Origin: Candidatus Methanimicrococcus odontotermitis
Lineage (GTDB): Archaea; Halobacteriota; Methanosarcinia; Methanosarcinales; Methanosarcinaceae
DNA length: 34,236 nucleotides
Reading direction: 5' to 3'
Assembly: GCA_031286065.1 (NCBI GenBank)
Contig: JAITUZ010000023.1
Span: 1-34,236 of the forward strand
How positions within the stretch are numbered: the first letter of the stretch is position 1; every line of letters starts with the position of its first letter. Below the pieces are notes generated by a model that was not told where the DNA came from, did not search any database, and saw only the letters and a list, made by a program, of their open reading frames with translations. Below are positions 33,496-34,236 of the stretch, in pieces. Made by a program: the position numbers and the translations under genes.

Positions 33496-34236
33496 ATGTC
33501 TGTCATGAAAAAGCTTTTTGACCTCTTGAGCGGCGCCAAGATGACGATTCTCGGCGGTCTCTTTCTGATTCCCAGTCTGTACCTTCTTCTGACGGGAGCG
33601 GAAATTCAGGTTGATCCGGCTTGGGTCACTGTTATCATCTGCGGTTTCCCGCTGATGTATCTGGCGATTACGCGATTGGTTTGGCAGCGCTGGATTTCCT
33701 CCGCGCTTTTGATTTGTATCGCGATGGCCGCTTCCGTTTATATCGGTGAAGTTTTCGCGGCCGGCGAAGTCGCTTTCATTATGGCTCTCGGCGCCATTTT
33801 GGAAGAAAAAACGGTTGAGCGTTCCAAAAAGGGCATTTCGAAATTAATCAATCTGGCGCCGACACAGGGACGCCGGCTGGTGACAAAAAACGGGTCCGCC
33901 GCTGAAGAACTGATTCCGGCCGAAGAAATTAAAAAAGGCGATATTCTTCGGGTTCTGCCCGGTGAAACCATTCCGGTTGACGGCGAAATCATTTTCGGCA
34001 ACACTTCCGTTGACCAGTCTGTTATGACAGGCGAATCACTTCCAATTGACAAAAATATGGGAGATAGTGTTTTCTGCGGCACCGTTAACTGTTTCGGCGC
34101 CGTTGATATCCGCGCGATGGAAGTCGGCGAGGATTCTTCCTTACAGAAACTCATCCGTTTGGTTCAGGAAGCGGAAAAGAATCAGGCGCCGATGCAGCGC
34201 ATTGTTGATAAATGGGCCGCATGGTTGGTTCCGATT
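33496..34236 (+). CDS. Heavy-metal P1B-type ATPase, N-terminal part (cut by window end)
   Basis: The first 247 residues of a metal-pumping P-type ATPase are present and the frame is open to the window edge. Hydrophobic helices occur at about 16-33, 42-60, 69-84 and 86-103, followed by the actuator domain with VMTGESLPIDK (TGES at 178-181), whose Glu drives dephosphorylation. The phosphorylation (DKTGT) and CPx motifs lie beyond the window. No N-terminal CxxC metal-binding domain precedes the first helix. ATG 33496 is supported by GGAGTG nine bases upstream. The cargo (Zn/Cd/Co or Cu) cannot be decided without the membrane motif. Confidence 0.9.
   Translation, partial: MSVMKKLFDLLSGAKMTILGGLFLIPSLYLLLTGAEIQVDPAWVTVIICGFPLMYLAITRLVWQRWISSALLICIAMAASVYIGEVFAAGEVAFIMALGAILEEKTVERSKKGISKLINLAPTQGRRLVTKNGSAAEELIPAEEIKKGDILRVLPGETIPVDGEIIFGNTSVDQSVMTGESLPIDKNMGDSVFCGTVNCFGAVDIRAMEVGEDSSLQKLIRLVQEAEKNQAPMQRIVDKWAAWLVPI

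Overview
The window reads as methanogenic archaeal DNA. The markers are gatD (archaeal tRNA-dependent amidotransferase), an hdrC-hdrB-hdrA-mvhD heterodisulfide reductase operon joined to F420-type subunits, a nickel/cobalt ECF transporter, and short U-rich terminators. The methanogen assignment is firm. A Methanosarcinales or Methanimicrococcus-like gut lineage is a guess based on the mix of genes; no rRNA or tRNA was seen to fix the taxon.

Layout: (1) 1-710, tandem-repeat and AT-rich spacer; (2) 711-4937 (+), argH, gatD and a Fic-domain protein; (3) 5011-8042 (-), a four-gene nickel/cobalt transporter nikM-nikL-nikQ-nikO; (4) 8388-10229 (+), a 36-codon membrane peptide and a sodium:solute symporter; (5) 10606-19262 (+), a visibly more A+T-rich island with a 2408-residue secreted SpvB/VCBS/RHS-repeat protein followed by two membrane proteins, the second carrying a duplicated immunity-like motif; (6) 19501-20511 (-), an unrecognised 336-residue protein; (7) 21163-29141 (+), a tightly packed six-gene redox operon: hdrC, hdrB, a double-length hdrA, mvhD, an fdhB/frhB-like subunit and an fdhA-like protein that seems to lack the catalytic Cys/Sec; (8) 29193-29981 (+), a soluble histidine kinase; (9) 29982-30782, spacer with structured segments and twelve 17-bp repeats; (10) 30783-33047 (-), argC-argJ; (11) 33496 to the right edge (+), a heavy-metal P-type ATPase cut by the window.

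How the parts fit: the redox operon is predicted to make a soluble flavin-based bifurcating complex. F420H2 (or formate/hydrogenase-derived electrons) would enter through the FdhB-like subunit and MvhD, and HdrA would split electrons between CoM-S-S-CoB (HdrBC) and ferredoxin. Nickel import would serve methyl-CoM reductase and hydrogenases. argC, argJ and argH belong to arginine synthesis but lie in two separated blocks.

The two most unusual loci are the RHS island, where an archaeal surface-type RHS protein has two foreign modules spliced into it and linked immunity-like membrane genes, and the redox operon, with its rearranged HdrA and apparently non-catalytic FdhA-like partner. Many spacers also hold tandem arrays of unrelated short units (17, 10, 31 and 17 bp). 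All domain calls come from reading motifs by eye; no database search was run.
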